Counted from the first letter of the stretch, positions 17,980 through 29,824 are shown. The stretch: DNA of 56,162 bases from an uncultured Anaeroplasmataceae bacterium (GCA_934229785.1 CAKQEA010000010.1:1-56162); one strand, 5' to 3'. Made by a program: numbers and translations. Notes: generated by a model not told the origin, from the letters alone.

Positions 17980-18859
17980 CTTTATTAAATTTGTTACTTT
18001 AAATAATTTAGGTGTTATTCAATGTGATAAGGATTTTAAGAGTTTAACGACTATTGGCTGTGGTGGTAAAATTAAGGTGTTATATTATCCTAGTGATACA
18101 TCTTCACTTGCTTTAGCGTTTTCTTATATTTGTGAGCATAATATAAGATATTTTATATTAGGAAATGGTAGTAATGTTTTAGCATCAGATATGTTATTTA
18201 ATGGAGTTGTTGTATGTTTAAAGAAAATGCCTTATAGTTATGAAGTTATAGATGATAAAATAACAATAAGTGCTTTTTACCCAACAATTAATTTAGCCTA
18301 TGATTTAGCTTTAAAGGAGCTTGGTGATTTTTCTTACTTAGGTGGTATTCCAGGACTTTTAGGTGGAGCTATTTATAATAATGGTGGGGCTTTCAATTCT
18401 AACATTTCAGATTCCTTAATTTCATTAAGATATATCAATACATCAGGAAATATAATAGAACTTTTAAAGGAGGAATGTGCCTTTGGCTATAGAAATAGTA
18501 TTTTCCACTATATTCCTGGAATTATAATTGATGCAAAATTTAATGTGAAAAAAATGAATACAAACGAAAAACTAGAGGAATATAAGAAAAAAAGGATGTT
18601 ATCACAGCCTCAAAATGCTAAAAGTATGGGTTCGATATTTAAAAATAATCCTTTAATACCTGCTTGGCAAATTGTTGATGCGTTAAGACTTCGAGGTGTC
18701 AGAATTGGTGATGCTTTAGTTAGTAGTAAGCATTCTAATTTTATTTTAAATGTTAAAAATGCTAAATCATCAGATGTATTAAGAATAATTCAGCTTATAA
18801 AAAACAGAAGTCGATTAGAATTTGGAATCCAACTTGTAGAAGAGGTCACCATTGTGTAA
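17972..18859 (+). CDS. murB: UDP-N-acetylenolpyruvoylglucosamine reductase MurB
   Basis: This FAD/NADPH enzyme makes UDP-MurNAc, the second committed step of peptidoglycan precursor synthesis. Seen motifs: LTTIGCGGKI (FAD domain start), LGNGSNVLAS, GGIPGLLGGAIYNNGGAFN, FGYRNSIF (type IIa YR-x-S-x-F) and MGSIFKNN (catalytic Ser). Length 295 is normal. The terminal Glu motif is EEVTIV. It overlaps murG, forming a small cell-wall operon just before ftsZ. Confidence 0.95.
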   Translation: MNSFIKFVTLNNLGVIQCDKDFKSLTTIGCGGKIKVLYYPSDTSSLALAFSYICEHNIRYFILGNGSNVLASDMLFNGVVVCLKKMPYSYEVIDDKITISAFYPTINLAYDLALKELGDFSYLGGIPGLLGGAIYNNGGAFNSNISDSLISLRYINTSGNIIELLKEECAFGYRNSIFHYIPGIIIDAKFNVKKMNTNEKLEEYKKKRMLSQPQNAKSMGSIFKNNPLIPAWQIVDALRLRGVRIGDALVSSKHSNFILNVKNAKSSDVLRIIQLIKNRSRLEFGIQLVEEVTIV

Positions 18860-18887
18860 ATTGTCTTATTTTCTCTTTTCTCTTGTA

Positions 18888-18916
18888 TTGAAAAAACTCT
18901 TAATTTAAGGTACAAT
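18888..18916 (+). promoter_or_regulatory. sigma-A type promoter of ftsZ
   Basis: TTGAAA (18888-18893), 17-base spacer, TACAAT (18911-18916), 40 bases before the ftsZ start. Confidence 0.75.
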
Positions 18917-18955
18917 TAGATTAGTGTTTTCAGACCTTAGTTAAGGAGTGGTAGG

Positions 18956-20245
18956 ATGATTTTTGATGAGTTAGATACTTTAGAATCAGCAAGAACTAAA
19001 ATAAAGGTTATTGGTGTTGGTGGCGCTGGAAATAACGCAATTGACCACATGATTGAAAATGAAGTACATGGAGTAGAATTTATTGCTGTTAATACAGATG
19101 CCCAGGATTTAAAGGGATCAAAGGCTAGAAATAGATTATTAATTGGTAAGACAAAAACTCATGGTCAGGGAGCAGGAGCAAATCCTGAGGTTGGTAGAGC
19201 AGCTGCCCTTGAGGGTGAGGATGATATACATGAAATGATTGGTGATGCCGAGATGGTTTTCATTACCTGTGGTATGGGTGGTGGAACTGGTACAGGTGCT
19301 GCCCCTATTATTGCAAGAATTGCTCGTGAGCATGGTTGTTTAACCGTTGGTATTTGTACAAAGCCTTTCCAGTTCGAAGGACCTATAAGAATGAATAATG
19401 CAGTTCAAGGATTAGAGGAATTACGTCAATATGTTGATACTTTAATTGTTATTCCAAACCAAAGATTACTACAAATTGTTGATGTTCATACACCTGTTTT
19501 AGAGGCTTTCCGTGAAGCTGATAATGTTTTAAGAAAAGGTGTTCAAGGTATTGCTGAAATTATTGCGATTGATGGATTAATTAATGTCGATTTTGCTGAT
19601 GTTAAGGCTGTTATGGCTAACAAGGGTACAGCCCTTATGGGTATTGGTGCTGCAAGAGGTGAAAATCGTGCTATTGAGGCTGCAAGACGTGCAATTCATT
19701 CCGAATTACTAGAGGTTACTATTGATGGAGCAACTGATGCAATTGTTAATGTTACTGCTTCTCAGGATTTATCATTAAAGGAAGTTGATGTTGCGATTGC
19801 TGAAATTCGTAATAATTGTGGTAAGGATTTAAATATTATTTATGGCTCTGCAATTAACAATGATTTAGGTGATGAAATTGTTATTACTGTTATTGCCACA
19901 GGATATGAGCTAAAGGCTCAAAGTAATGGTTATGATGAGCTTGCTGAAACTATTTATAGAAATATGTCTGATAAGAATATCGAATATGAAGGTCTTAGAG
20001 GCTTGACAATGGATGACTCTGAAGAAGAGGAAGAGGAATCAGATGATTTATTTGAATCTAAGGAGGCTGAAATTTTCGCATTCCCAGGAAATAAAAAAGA
20101 GGAGAAAAGGAGAATGAAGGCTGAACGTCAAAAGGCTCGTGAGGCTAAGCTAGAGGAGCGTAAGCGTCAAAAGACAACTGAAGAAGAAAGAAAGCCAGTT
20201 ATATCGCCAGGTAAGAGTTTGCCAGATTGGCTTAGAAAGAAATAA
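18956..20245 (+). CDS. ftsZ: Cell division GTPase FtsZ
   Basis: The 429-residue tubulin homologue forms the Z-ring. It shows KVIGVGGAGNNAIDHM, FIAVNTDAQDL, the tubulin signature GMGGGTGTGAAP (about residues 106-117), the T7 loop NVDFADVKAVM and the C-terminal peptide KSLPDWLRKK. The linker (about 340-415) is first strongly acidic (SEEEEEESDD), then Lys/Arg-rich, giving a charge-segregated tail. ATG 18956 follows AAGGAG. FtsA is not next to it. Its own promoter and terminator make it monocistronic. Confidence 0.98.
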   Translation: MIFDELDTLESARTKIKVIGVGGAGNNAIDHMIENEVHGVEFIAVNTDAQDLKGSKARNRLLIGKTKTHGQGAGANPEVGRAAALEGEDDIHEMIGDAEMVFITCGMGGGTGTGAAPIIARIAREHGCLTVGICTKPFQFEGPIRMNNAVQGLEELRQYVDTLIVIPNQRLLQIVDVHTPVLEAFREADNVLRKGVQGIAEIIAIDGLINVDFADVKAVMANKGTALMGIGAARGENRAIEAARRAIHSELLEVTIDGATDAIVNVTASQDLSLKEVDVAIAEIRNNCGKDLNIIYGSAINNDLGDEIVITVIATGYELKAQSNGYDELAETIYRNMSDKNIEYEGLRGLTMDDSEEEEEESDDLFESKEAEIFAFPGNKKEEKRRMKAERQKAREAKLEERKRQKTTEEERKPVISPGKSLPDWLRKK

Positions 20246-20268
20246 AAACCAGTTTTTGAACTGGTTTT
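20246..20268. terminator. Bidirectional terminator between ftsZ and the coiled-coil gene
   Basis: AAAACCAGTT/GAACTGGTTTTT: U-rich 3' flanks on both strands, shared by convergent genes. Confidence 0.8.
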
Positions 20269-20270
20269 TA

Positions 20271-23200
20271 TTATTTGTATTGTTTTTCTAAATGTCTCAT
20301 TTGAAGTAAATGTTTTTTCTTTTCCTTTAAAACATTTTTTTGATGAATAATTGTATTTTCAGAAATTACCTGATCTAAGCTTAAATCTATATTTAAAATA
20401 TTTTTATGTAAAGCTCTTTTTTTAACAGCTGAATCATAGGTTTCATTTCTAATATCAAGCTCAATACTTTGATTAATTTCTCTTGTTTCTCTTTGCATTT
20501 GCTGGGATTGAAACTTCGTTGCTGATGGAAGGTGATTAATTAATTCTTCCTTACCTTTAATGAAATTTTCAAGGTTTATAGATAATTCATTTTTCTCATT
20601 ATCTATTTCCTTAACTAATCTACTTTTATCATTTTTAAAGTTTTCATTTGCTTGATTTGTTTCAATAGTATAATTAGAATTTATATCACTTAGATTATCG
20701 CACATCGCATAAAACTCCTTGTAGAAGGTATTCATACTTTCTTTCTTTTTTAATAGGATATTTTGGATTTGATTATTATATTGTTCATCGACTGTATTAA
20801 ACAATTGAGTATAGTGCTTTTGTTCAAGCTTTATTTTATTTTCTAATTCTTTATTTTCGTTTAAATAGCTAGTTATCTTTTTATCAAATTCCTTTTGATT
20901 GTCCTCAATATCATTTAAAATGTCTGAATATATTTTGTTTGTATCATTAGTAAATTTAAGAATTAATAGCTGTTTATCCTTTTTTATTGATTTTACTGTA
21001 TCATTACTAAATTTATTGATTATTGAATATAATTGTTCAATTATAGCATCATCCATTAAGGTAAGCTTTGTTTTAAATTCATCTAAGATGGTATCATAGG
21101 ATTGATATAATTGAGGGTTATCTAGCTTATTTGTAAATTGAATTTGAATTCTTGAAAGTGTAGCTGCTGTATAATTAGTGATATTTCTACGTAATTCATA
21201 GAAGGAAGTAGCACTATTATACTGCATTTTTTCAATTTCCTTTACTCTCATATTGTAATCTCTATCTAGATTTTTTAGTTTTTTTGATAATGCTAGGTTA
21301 TCTTTATCTAATATTCTTTTTAATCTATTTATGTCTTCAATTTTTTTCGTATGATTTAGAATTTCATCTTTATTTTTTTGAATTTCTTTAGCTATAGATA
21401 GTCTTTCATTTTGAGATGCTTGTGCTTTTCTTTGTTTTATAATTAGGTTTTGGTTTTCCAAAGTATATATTCTACTATTAAATGTTTCAATGGTTTTTAC
21501 ATAATTATCGATAGTATCTGAGATTGAATTCCTTTTTGACAATAATTTTTTTCGATCAGCTTCATATATTTGTAATAGGTCATTATAGTAGCTTTTGAAT
21601 TTAAATTTTTCTTCAAAATCAATTCTTTTTAATATTATTTCACATTCCATTTCAGAGAATGTTGAAATTAATTCAGAATAGAAATTTTTAATGATAAATA
21701 AAAAATCATGGATAAAAATTTTGATGAGGTTATGATATTCTGGTCTAATATCTACATTTGAGAAAAACATTAATAATATTTTATAACAAAAGCTTTCAGT
21801 ATCTCTAAGTAACAAAATATAGGTTGACATTATTTGCTGGATAATTTTTATTTCACCTTTAAATCTTTCCTTTAATACTGTGTGATTAATATAATCAAGA
21901 CTATATTGTTTATTTCTTTCTTGTAGGTGCTTATCACCAGCTTCATAAATTTGATCTTCTTTTATTTTGTAAGCCGCCATAACAATATCTCTATTTAAAG
22001 CATTGTTTACAAGTTGAATATTTAAGTTATTAAGTGCCTCAAATTTCTCAGTATCAATGTCTAATCTTTTAAGACCATAGTTTTTATTAAGCTCTGAGCT
22101 TTCAATATTGTATTCATATTGTCTTTTGTTGAAGGAGTCAAGTATTTTGCATTTTTCAATTTCTAATAATGTTGATACTGATAAATGCTTTAGGTCTTTC
22201 TTATAGGTTGAGTCCTCATAGCTATGAATAATCTCCTTTAGCTTAAGCGCTCCATCTATTTCTAGCTTGCATCCCTTTATTTCTGTTTGAATCATTTCGA
22301 TTTTTTTTTGGAAATTAGCCTCAGATATATCAAGGTCCTTTTCTAAGCCTTTATTTCTTATACGGCTTTGACATTTAACAAGGTTTGCTTTCTTATTATA
22401 TTTCATATTTGAAATTTTAATAAGAAGATTCATTTCGTTTTCATAAATATTATTTAGTTCCTGGTAATATTTATTATCTCGCGATTCCTTTTCGGCAAGT
22501 ATTTTTAATGAGTAATTTTTGTCTAAATCAAGTAATTCTTTATTAGAACGAGTGTTTTCTATTTCCCTTTGTAATGCTAAATCGATATTATTTAATTGTT
22601 TAGTGTAAAGATCTTTTTGGCTTGTTTGTTGTTTATAATAGGTATATTTTTTGTTTTTCATTAACCTTTTCGTATACTTATCGTATTCTCCATTTACTTG
22701 CAAACCATTATCTAATATTTTCTTTATATCATTGTTTTGATTTTTATTAATTGAAAGCTGATTATAAAAATAGCTTCTTTTTTCTTCATCTACTTGCTTG
22801 TTATAATTGTTTTTATATTTGTTTATTGATTCATCAAGCTCAGTCATATTATATACGAAATCTTTTAGTATTTTTTGACTTTCCTGTTGATATTCTTGAC
22901 GTTTGCCATCTTTTTCTTGTGAAGCATCAAGCTGAGATTGAAAATATTTTTTTCTAGCATCATCGATAATTGTATTTTTTTCAGTTAGAAGTACACGTAT
23001 TTCATCATTTAATGATATACTTTCTTGTAAAAATCTTTCCTTCATTTGGTTTCTTACATTATCAAGCTTATCGTTTACTTCATTAAGTTCGTCATAGCAT
23101 TTATCTATTTTTACGTTTATTTTTTCAATTAGCTCTTTGTTATTATCATCAAAATCAACTAATAGTTCTTTATGCGATGAATCAAGTTTTTCATTTTCAG

Positions 23201-23723
23201 CTTGTAGTCTATTATTGAATTCACTCATATTTTGGTTATAGTGATCAATTGCCGAAGAACGTTGATAATCATATTTGGTTTTGTTTTCATCACATTCTAT
23301 ATCAAATATTTTAGCCTTTTGCTGAGATGAGGCTTTGTAGATAACAATTTCATCTTCAAGATTTTTGATCTTTTTATTTGATAATTCCTTAAGCTTGGCT
23401 ATCTCATCATTAAGGTTGTTAACCTTTTGAGTGTATTTTTTATTAATTTCATCTAGTGACTCTAAAAGCTTATTTTCAAGATTTTCTCTTTCTGTGTTAT
23501 TTTTAGAAATTACTTGATAAAAAAAGTCATTAAAGTCTGACTGATGTTTTGTAAGTAAGGAAGAATATTGATTAGAAGATGAGTTGAATGAGTTTGACAG
23601 ATTTTTAAATTTTTTAATAAAATTTGAAGAAAAAGAATCACTTTCCTCTAAAGCGTCGTATCTATTTATAAATGATATTAAATCTGCATTTAATTTTTTT
23701 ATTGATTGAAAAAAATCGCTCAT
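20271..23723 (-). CDS. Giant coiled-coil protein, unknown function
   Basis: ATG 23723 has a perfect ribosome site (AAGGAGGTG). The 1150-residue protein has no signal peptide, membrane helix or enzyme motif. It is almost wholly alpha-helical, rich in Lys/Glu/Asn/Leu/Ile with heptad-like spacing. Long coiled coils span about residues 80-610 and 740-1145. They are separated by a more hydrophobic, Phe/Tyr-rich helical segment (about 630-740; FCYKILLMFFSNVDIRPEY). The layout (arm, hinge-like centre, arm) suggests a filament or scaffold protein. No Walker motifs are present, so it is not an SMC. It converges on ftsZ and has its own promoter region (TATAAT near 23760). I do not recognise a family. 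Confidence 0.85.
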   Translation of the reverse strand: MSDFFQSIKKLNADLISFINRYDALEESDSFSSNFIKKFKNLSNSFNSSSNQYSSLLTKHQSDFNDFFYQVISKNNTERENLENKLLESLDEINKKYTQKVNNLNDEIAKLKELSNKKIKNLEDEIVIYKASSQQKAKIFDIECDENKTKYDYQRSSAIDHYNQNMSEFNNRLQAENEKLDSSHKELLVDFDDNNKELIEKINVKIDKCYDELNEVNDKLDNVRNQMKERFLQESISLNDEIRVLLTEKNTIIDDARKKYFQSQLDASQEKDGKRQEYQQESQKILKDFVYNMTELDESINKYKNNYNKQVDEEKRSYFYNQLSINKNQNNDIKKILDNGLQVNGEYDKYTKRLMKNKKYTYYKQQTSQKDLYTKQLNNIDLALQREIENTRSNKELLDLDKNYSLKILAEKESRDNKYYQELNNIYENEMNLLIKISNMKYNKKANLVKCQSRIRNKGLEKDLDISEANFQKKIEMIQTEIKGCKLEIDGALKLKEIIHSYEDSTYKKDLKHLSVSTLLEIEKCKILDSFNKRQYEYNIESSELNKNYGLKRLDIDTEKFEALNNLNIQLVNNALNRDIVMAAYKIKEDQIYEAGDKHLQERNKQYSLDYINHTVLKERFKGEIKIIQQIMSTYILLLRDTESFCYKILLMFFSNVDIRPEYHNLIKIFIHDFLFIIKNFYSELISTFSEMECEIILKRIDFEEKFKFKSYYNDLLQIYEADRKKLLSKRNSISDTIDNYVKTIETFNSRIYTLENQNLIIKQRKAQASQNERLSIAKEIQKNKDEILNHTKKIEDINRLKRILDKDNLALSKKLKNLDRDYNMRVKEIEKMQYNSATSFYELRRNITNYTAATLSRIQIQFTNKLDNPQLYQSYDTILDEFKTKLTLMDDAIIEQLYSIINKFSNDTVKSIKKDKQLLILKFTNDTNKIYSDILNDIEDNQKEFDKKITSYLNENKELENKIKLEQKHYTQLFNTVDEQYNNQIQNILLKKKESMNTFYKEFYAMCDNLSDINSNYTIETNQANENFKNDKSRLVKEIDNEKNELSINLENFIKGKEELINHLPSATKFQSQQMQRETREINQSIELDIRNETYDSAVKKRALHKNILNIDLSLDQVISENTIIHQKNVLKEKKKHLLQMRHLEKQYK

Positions 23724-23806
23724 TAACTACACCTCCTTAATTTGAAAAATAATCATTATTATTATATAATGATTTTGAAAATTAGTAAAGAAAGGACACT
23801 AAGTTG

Positions 23807-24403
23807 ATGAAATGTTTTTGTGGTTCTAATATGTATGAGTTTTTTATTGGAAAAACTAAATACAAAAAATGCGATAGCTGTGGATATATTGAAAAATTAA
23901 ATTTAGTATCTAGTTTTGATGAAAAAAAGAGATATGATTTACATATTTGCGATGATGCTTATTTAGATTATATGGCAAGTGTTTATCAAGCTATTAAGAA
24001 ATATGTTGGCTATGAAGTGCTTGATTACGGCTGTGGACAGGTTCATGCCTTAAGTGATTTAATTAATAATGATAATAAAAAATGCGATTATTATGATCTT
24101 TATTATTATCCAAAGCTTAATAATAAAAAATATGATTCAATTATTCTTATTGAGGTTTTTGAGCATATAAGAGAACCATATAATTTAATAATGAATTTGA
24201 AGAATATGCTAAATCCATGTGGAAATATTATTATTATGAGCCAGGTATGTAAGGAAGATTTTTCAAAATGGTGGTATATTAGAGATATTACTCATGTAAG
24301 CTTTGTTACAGTAAAAAGTATGGAATATATTGCTTCAAGCTTAGGATTTAGTCTTTTTTTTGATGAAAAAAGTTCAGTTTTTGTATTATCGAGCATAAAA
24401 TGA
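23807..24403 (+). CDS. SAM-dependent methyltransferase with N-terminal zinc ribbon
   Basis: About 198 residues. The start is ATG 23807 or the adjacent TTG 23804; AAGGA lies 7-10 bases upstream. Two Cys pairs at the N-terminus (CFCG, then CDSCGY) form a probable zinc ribbon. The class I methyltransferase fold follows: VLDYGCGQV (motif I), YDSIILIEVFEHIREP (post-I/motif IV), and ITHVSFVTVKSMEYIASSLGF. This matches the Methyltransf_23 type often acting on small molecules or glycans. The substrate is not evident. It lies next to the LysM gene with a 14-base gap and is probably co-transcribed. Confidence 0.8.
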   Translation: MKCFCGSNMYEFFIGKTKYKKCDSCGYIEKLNLVSSFDEKKRYDLHICDDAYLDYMASVYQAIKKYVGYEVLDYGCGQVHALSDLINNDNKKCDYYDLYYYPKLNNKKYDSIILIEVFEHIREPYNLIMNLKNMLNPCGNIIIMSQVCKEDFSKWWYIRDITHVSFVTVKSMEYIASSLGFSLFFDEKSSVFVLSSIK

Positions 24404-24417
24404 TATAGGTGATTTTT

Positions 24418-24870
24418 ATGCTTGAGCACATTGTTAAAAATAATGAAACATTAGAAAATATTTGTAATCTTTATCATGTTTCAGAAATGGAGTTAAAATG
24501 GAATAATAGCCATATAACTGATTGGAATAATATCCCCTTTGGTGTTAAGCTATGGATTCCAACCTTGAGTGTAGATGTAGAGCAGGTTTTAGATAAAACT
24601 GAGCCTTTTGTTATGGATTATTATCCAGAAATATCAGATGATATTATTCCTACTATGCAGGATGATAGTAACTTAGATAATAAAACTCCTGTAATCGATG
24701 ATGATCGTGATGAGGTAGAAAAAAACAAAAACATAAATAATAATTTTGTAGATAATAGTCCAAAGCCTGTAAATAATCTAAAAGATAATGGAGTCTATAG
24801 AACAAATCAATCAAATTTTAGAGCCTATAGCGGTATTTATCCACCTAAAAGACCTTACAAAGGAAGATAA
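24418..24870 (+). CDS. LysM-domain protein, possible spore coat/SafA-like
   Basis: ATG 24418 follows AGGTG; an upstream GTG (24409) overlaps that site. The 150-residue protein has one LysM domain (residues 3-50; IVKNNETLENICNLYHVSEM, then IPFGVKLWIP), an acidic middle and a basic Tyr/Pro-rich tail (YSGIYPPKRPYKGR). There is no signal peptide. Leaderless LysM proteins with disordered tails in Bacillota include SafA-type coat morphogenetic proteins, which enter the forespore envelope from the mother cell. Given the CotY/CotZ-like gene nearby, a spore role is plausible; cell-wall binding after other export is an alternative. Confidence 0.75.
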   Translation: MLEHIVKNNETLENICNLYHVSEMELKWNNSHITDWNNIPFGVKLWIPTLSVDVEQVLDKTEPFVMDYYPEISDDIIPTMQDDSNLDNKTPVIDDDRDEVEKNKNINNNFVDNSPKPVNNLKDNGVYRTNQSNFRAYSGIYPPKRPYKGR

Positions 24871-24877
24871 TAATAAT

Positions 24878-24923
24878 GCAAGCTATTAAATTTTAACTTT
24901 AGTAGTTTGCAATTCTTTTTTTT
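24878..24923 (+). terminator. Terminator after the LysM gene
   Basis: GCAAGCTATTAAA (24878-24890) pairs with TTTAGTAGTTTGC (24898-24910; one G-U, one mismatch), then AATTCTTTTTTTT. Confidence 0.7.
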
Positions 24924-24961
24924 AATTTTATTTTGTGGTATTATTATAATTGGTGATTTGT

Positions 24962-25522
24962 ATGTATGGATATATAAATGGTATTGTTACAAAAATAACA
25001 CCTAAGCATATTATTGTTGAAAATAATGGCATTGGATATATTTTAATTGTAAGTAATCCATATAATTTTAAATTAAATGAAAAATATAAAGTTTATACCC
25101 ATCAATATGTTCGTGAGGATGTATTAGATTTATATGGATTTATGGCAGAAGAGGAGAAGGATTTATTTTTAAAGTTAATTTCTGTCTCTGGAATAGGACC
25201 TAAAAGTGCACTTAGTATGCTAGCAAGTGGCAGCGTTAAGGAAATAGTTAATGCTATTGAAAATAGAAATGATGTTTATTTAAAAAAATTCCCTGGTATT
25301 GGTCAAAAGGCTAGTCAACAAATTATTCTTGATTTAAGAGGAAAACTTAATTTTGGCGAAGAGGTTACGGTTGTTGGCAATTCTAAGCTTGAGGATGTTG
25401 AGCTTGCTCTTATTGCCTTAGGCTATGCTAAAAAGGATGTTACTAAGATTGTTTCTAAGCTAGATCCTTCATTAGATGAGGGTGAATTAGTAAAACAAGC
25501 CTTAAAACAAATGATTAAGTAG
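24962..25522 (+). CDS. ruvA: Holliday junction DNA helicase subunit RuvA
   Basis: The ATG at 24962 matches the conserved MYGYINGIV start and follows GGTGAT. The 186-residue protein has the OB fold (1-62), tandem HhH domains (LISVSGIGPKSALSML, FPGIGQKASQQIILDL) and the C-terminal RuvB-binding domain (EDVELALIALGYAKKDV). RuvA tetramers hold the four-way junction for RuvB branch migration. A TGGTATTAT extended -10 lies upstream. ruvB follows by eight bases. Confidence 0.97.
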   Translation: MYGYINGIVTKITPKHIIVENNGIGYILIVSNPYNFKLNEKYKVYTHQYVREDVLDLYGFMAEEEKDLFLKLISVSGIGPKSALSMLASGSVKEIVNAIENRNDVYLKKFPGIGQKASQQIILDLRGKLNFGEEVTVVGNSKLEDVELALIALGYAKKDVTKIVSKLDPSLDEGELVKQALKQMIK

Positions 25523-25530
25523 GTGATTAG

Positions 25531-26538
25531 ATGGAAGAAAGAATAGTTGATCCAAATGAACATACATCTGATGAGGATTCATTGAGTCTAAGACCTCAAA
25601 AACTTAATGAGTATATAGGTCAACAAACAGCAAAGGAAATGCTTGATATTTATGTTAAGGCTGCGTTAAAAAGAAATGAAGCACTAGATCATGTTTTATT
25701 ATATGGTCCTCCAGGACTTGGTAAGACAACTCTAGCAGCTATTATTGCCAATGAATTGGGAGTTAACTTCAAGGTTATTTCAGGCCCATCAGTTGAACGA
25801 AGTGGCGATTTAGCTGCAGTGCTTTCAACCTTAAATGAGGGTGATGTATTGTTTATTGATGAAATTCATCGCCTTCCTCGTTTTGTAGAAGAGGTTTTGT
25901 ATAGTGCGATGGAGGATTATGTTCTTGATATAATGGTTGGAAAGGATTCTCAAACAAGAAGTATTAGAATTGATTTACCACCATTTACTTTAGTTGGAGC
26001 TACAACTAGATTTGGTGATTTATCGGCTCCGCTTAGAGATAGGTTTGGTGTTGTTACGAGATTAGAATATTATACTATCGAAGAGCTAAAACTTATAATT
26101 ACAAGAACAGCCAAGGTTTATGAAACTAAAATTGATGAAAATGCAGCACTTGAGCTTGCTCGTCGTAGTAGAGGTACTCCTCGTATTGCCAATAGGCTAT
26201 TTAGAAGAGTTAGAGATTTTGCTGATGTTAAAAATGATGGTGTGATTACACTTGAAATCTGCAAAGAAGCTTTAGCTAAGCTTGGTATAGATGATGATGG
26301 TTTAGATTACACTGATTATAGATATTTACGTGCAATAGTAGAGGTGTTTAAGGGTGGACCTGTTGGAGTTGATTCTCTTTCAGCTACAATCTCTGAGGAG
26401 GTTACTACTATTGAAGATGTATATGAGCCTTATTTACTACAAGAAGGATATATTAGAAGATCTAATAGAGGTCGTGTAGCAACTGAAAAGGCTTATGAAA
26501 AATTAGGTATAAAATATTTAAAGGGGATTTTTGCATGA
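25531..26538 (+). CDS. ruvB: Holliday junction branch migration ATPase RuvB
   Basis: This 335-residue AAA+ motor shows [12 protein letters not shown], Walker [11 protein letters not shown], Walker [10 protein letters not shown], sensor [10 protein letters not shown], the arginine finger LRDRFG and the winged-helix tail ([18 protein letters not shown]). Length is typical. Its stop overlaps the queA start (GCATGA). Confidence 0.98.
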   Translation: MEERIVDPNEHTSDEDSLSLRPQKLNEYIGQQTAKEMLDIYVKAALKRNEALDHVLLYGPPGLGKTTLAAIIANELGVNFKVISGPSVERSGDLAAVLSTLNEGDVLFIDEIHRLPRFVEEVLYSAMEDYVLDIMVGKDSQTRSIRIDLPPFTLVGATTRFGDLSAPLRDRFGVVTRLEYYTIEELKLIITRTAKVYETKIDENAALELARRSRGTPRIANRLFRRVRDFADVKNDGVITLEICKEALAKLGIDDDGLDYTDYRYLRAIVEVFKGGPVGVDSLSATISEEVTTIEDVYEPYLLQEGYIRRSNRGRVATEKAYEKLGIKYLKGIFA

Positions 26539-27557
26539 TATTAACTAGTGATTATGATTATAATCTTCCACAGGAGTTAATTGCCCAGACTCCACTAAAA
26601 AATAGAAGTGAGTCTAGATTAATGGTATTAAATAGAAAAAATCAAACAATTGAGCATAAGCATTTTTCTGATATTGTTGATTATTTATCAGAAAATGATG
26701 TTTTAGTTTTAAATGATACAAAGGTTATTCCAGCAAGACTTTATGGCCATAAGGAGGATACAAATGGTGTTGTTGAGCTATTACTTTTGCATGATGAGGG
26801 TAATAATGTTTGGCAGACACTTGCACGACCTCAAAAGCGTGTAAAAATTGGTGGTATTATTTCCTTTGGTGATGGAAGATTAAAGGCAAGATGTATTGAA
26901 AAGGAAGATATGGGTATTTGTAAGTTTGAGCTAATATATGATGGTATATTAGTTGAAATATTGGACTCTCTTGGTGAAATGCCTCTTCCACCATATATTC
27001 ATGAACAATTAGAGGATAAGGATAGATATCAAACAGTTTATGCTAAGCATCCAGGTAGTGCTGCTGCTCCAACAGCTGGATTACATTTCACTCCGGAGTT
27101 GTTAAAAAAACTTCAGGATAAGGGCGTTGAGCTTATTTACGTTACCCTTCATGTAGGTCTTGGTACCTTCCGCCCTGTTAATGAAGAGGACTTAACTAAT
27201 CATGTCATGCATTCTGAGTATTATGAAATATCACAGGAAGCAGCAGATAGGCTTAATGAGGCTAAAAGATTAGGAAAAAGAATTGTATCAGTTGGTACTA
27301 CATCAACAAGAACATTGGAGTCTGCCTATGATAATGGATTTAAGGCTTGTTGTGCTAATACATCAATTTTTATTTATCCAGGCTATAAATTTAAGGTTGT
27401 TGATGCCCAAATTACTAATTTTCATCTTCCTAAATCAACTTTAATTATGCTTGTAAGTGCATTTGCAGGAAGAGATTTTATTTTAAAAGCTTATAATGAA
27501 GCAGTTAAGGACAAGTATCGCTTCTTTTCATTTGGCGATGCAATGTTTATAGAATAG
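26535..27557 (+). CDS. queA: S-adenosylmethionine:tRNA ribosyltransferase-isomerase QueA
   Basis: This 340-residue enzyme transfers and rearranges the SAM ribosyl group onto preQ1-tRNA to form epoxyqueuosine. Motifs: [66 protein letters not shown] and [14 protein letters not shown] [11 protein letters not shown]. It overlaps ruvB by four bases and precedes tgt with a cyclophilin gene between them; ruvAB-queA-tgt is a classical order. Confidence 0.97.
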   Translation: MILTSDYDYNLPQELIAQTPLKNRSESRLMVLNRKNQTIEHKHFSDIVDYLSENDVLVLNDTKVIPARLYGHKEDTNGVVELLLLHDEGNNVWQTLARPQKRVKIGGIISFGDGRLKARCIEKEDMGICKFELIYDGILVEILDSLGEMPLPPYIHEQLEDKDRYQTVYAKHPGSAAAPTAGLHFTPELLKKLQDKGVELIYVTLHVGLGTFRPVNEEDLTNHVMHSEYYEISQEAADRLNEAKRLGKRIVSVGTTSTRTLESAYDNGFKACCANTSIFIYPGYKFKVVDAQITNFHLPKSTLIMLVSAFAGRDFILKAYNEAVKDKYRFFSFGDAMFIE

Positions 27558-27567
27558 AGGTTATTAT

Positions 27568-29197
<1,630 letters not shown>

Positions 29198-29209
29198 AAA
29201 GGTGAATCT

Positions 29210-29776
29210 ATGAAACAGCATTGGAAAGGTGGGAATATGGTTTATCCGGTTCCTGCAGTCTTGGTTACATGTCAAAGAAAAAATTCATCACCTAATGTAT
29301 TTACAGTTGCGTGGTGTGGTACTTGTTGTACAAATCCACCAATGGCTTATATTTCGGTTAGACCAGAGCGTTATTCTTATGATATTATTAAAGAGACATC
29401 TGAATTTGTTATAAATTTAACAACTAAGGATCTTGTTAAGGTAACTGATTTTTCTGGAGTGAAATCAGGTAGGGATATTGACAAATTTAAATATTTAAAT
29501 ATCCATGAGGAGAAGTCTGTCCATGTTAAAACTCCTGGTATTTTAGAATCTCCAGTTAATATAGAGTGTAGAGTTAATCAAATATTAAAGCTCGGTAGTC
29601 ACCATATGTTTATTGCTGATGTTTTAGGCGTTAATGTTGATTCAAAATATTTAGATCAAAATGGGAAATTTGATTTAAATAAAGCAGATTTGATAGCTTA
29701 TTCTCATGGAGAATATTATACTCTAGGTCAATACTTAGGTAGGTTTGGATATTCTATTAAAAAAAGTAATAAATAA
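29210..29776 (+). CDS. Flavin reductase-like (FMN-binding) protein
   Basis: This 188-residue protein has the flavin_Reduct split-barrel pattern: PVPAVLVTCQRKNSSPNVFTV, NPPMAYISVRPERYSYDII, FVINLTTKDLV, SGRDIDKF and HHMFIADVLGVNVDSKYLD. It probably binds FMN and is an NAD(P)H-flavin oxidoreductase or a related FMN protein. ATG 29210 follows AAAAGGTG. It is the last gene of the ruvA operon; partners are unknown. Confidence 0.85.
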   Translation: MKQHWKGGNMVYPVPAVLVTCQRKNSSPNVFTVAWCGTCCTNPPMAYISVRPERYSYDIIKETSEFVINLTTKDLVKVTDFSGVKSGRDIDKFKYLNIHEEKSVHVKTPGILESPVNIECRVNQILKLGSHHMFIADVLGVNVDSKYLDQNGKFDLNKADLIAYSHGEYYTLGQYLGRFGYSIKKSNK

Positions 29777-29790
29777 AATTAATAAACATA

Positions 29791-29817
29791 ATAAGCAGGA
29801 TAAAAGGTCCTGCTTAT
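29791..29817 (+). terminator. Hairpin after flavin reductase gene
   Basis: ATAAGCAGGA/TCCTGCTTAT, 10 bp, loop TAAAAGG. The following run (ATTATT) is poor in U, so it may be a weak terminator or an mRNA-stabilising stem. Confidence 0.5.
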
Positions 29818-29824
29818 ATTATTA

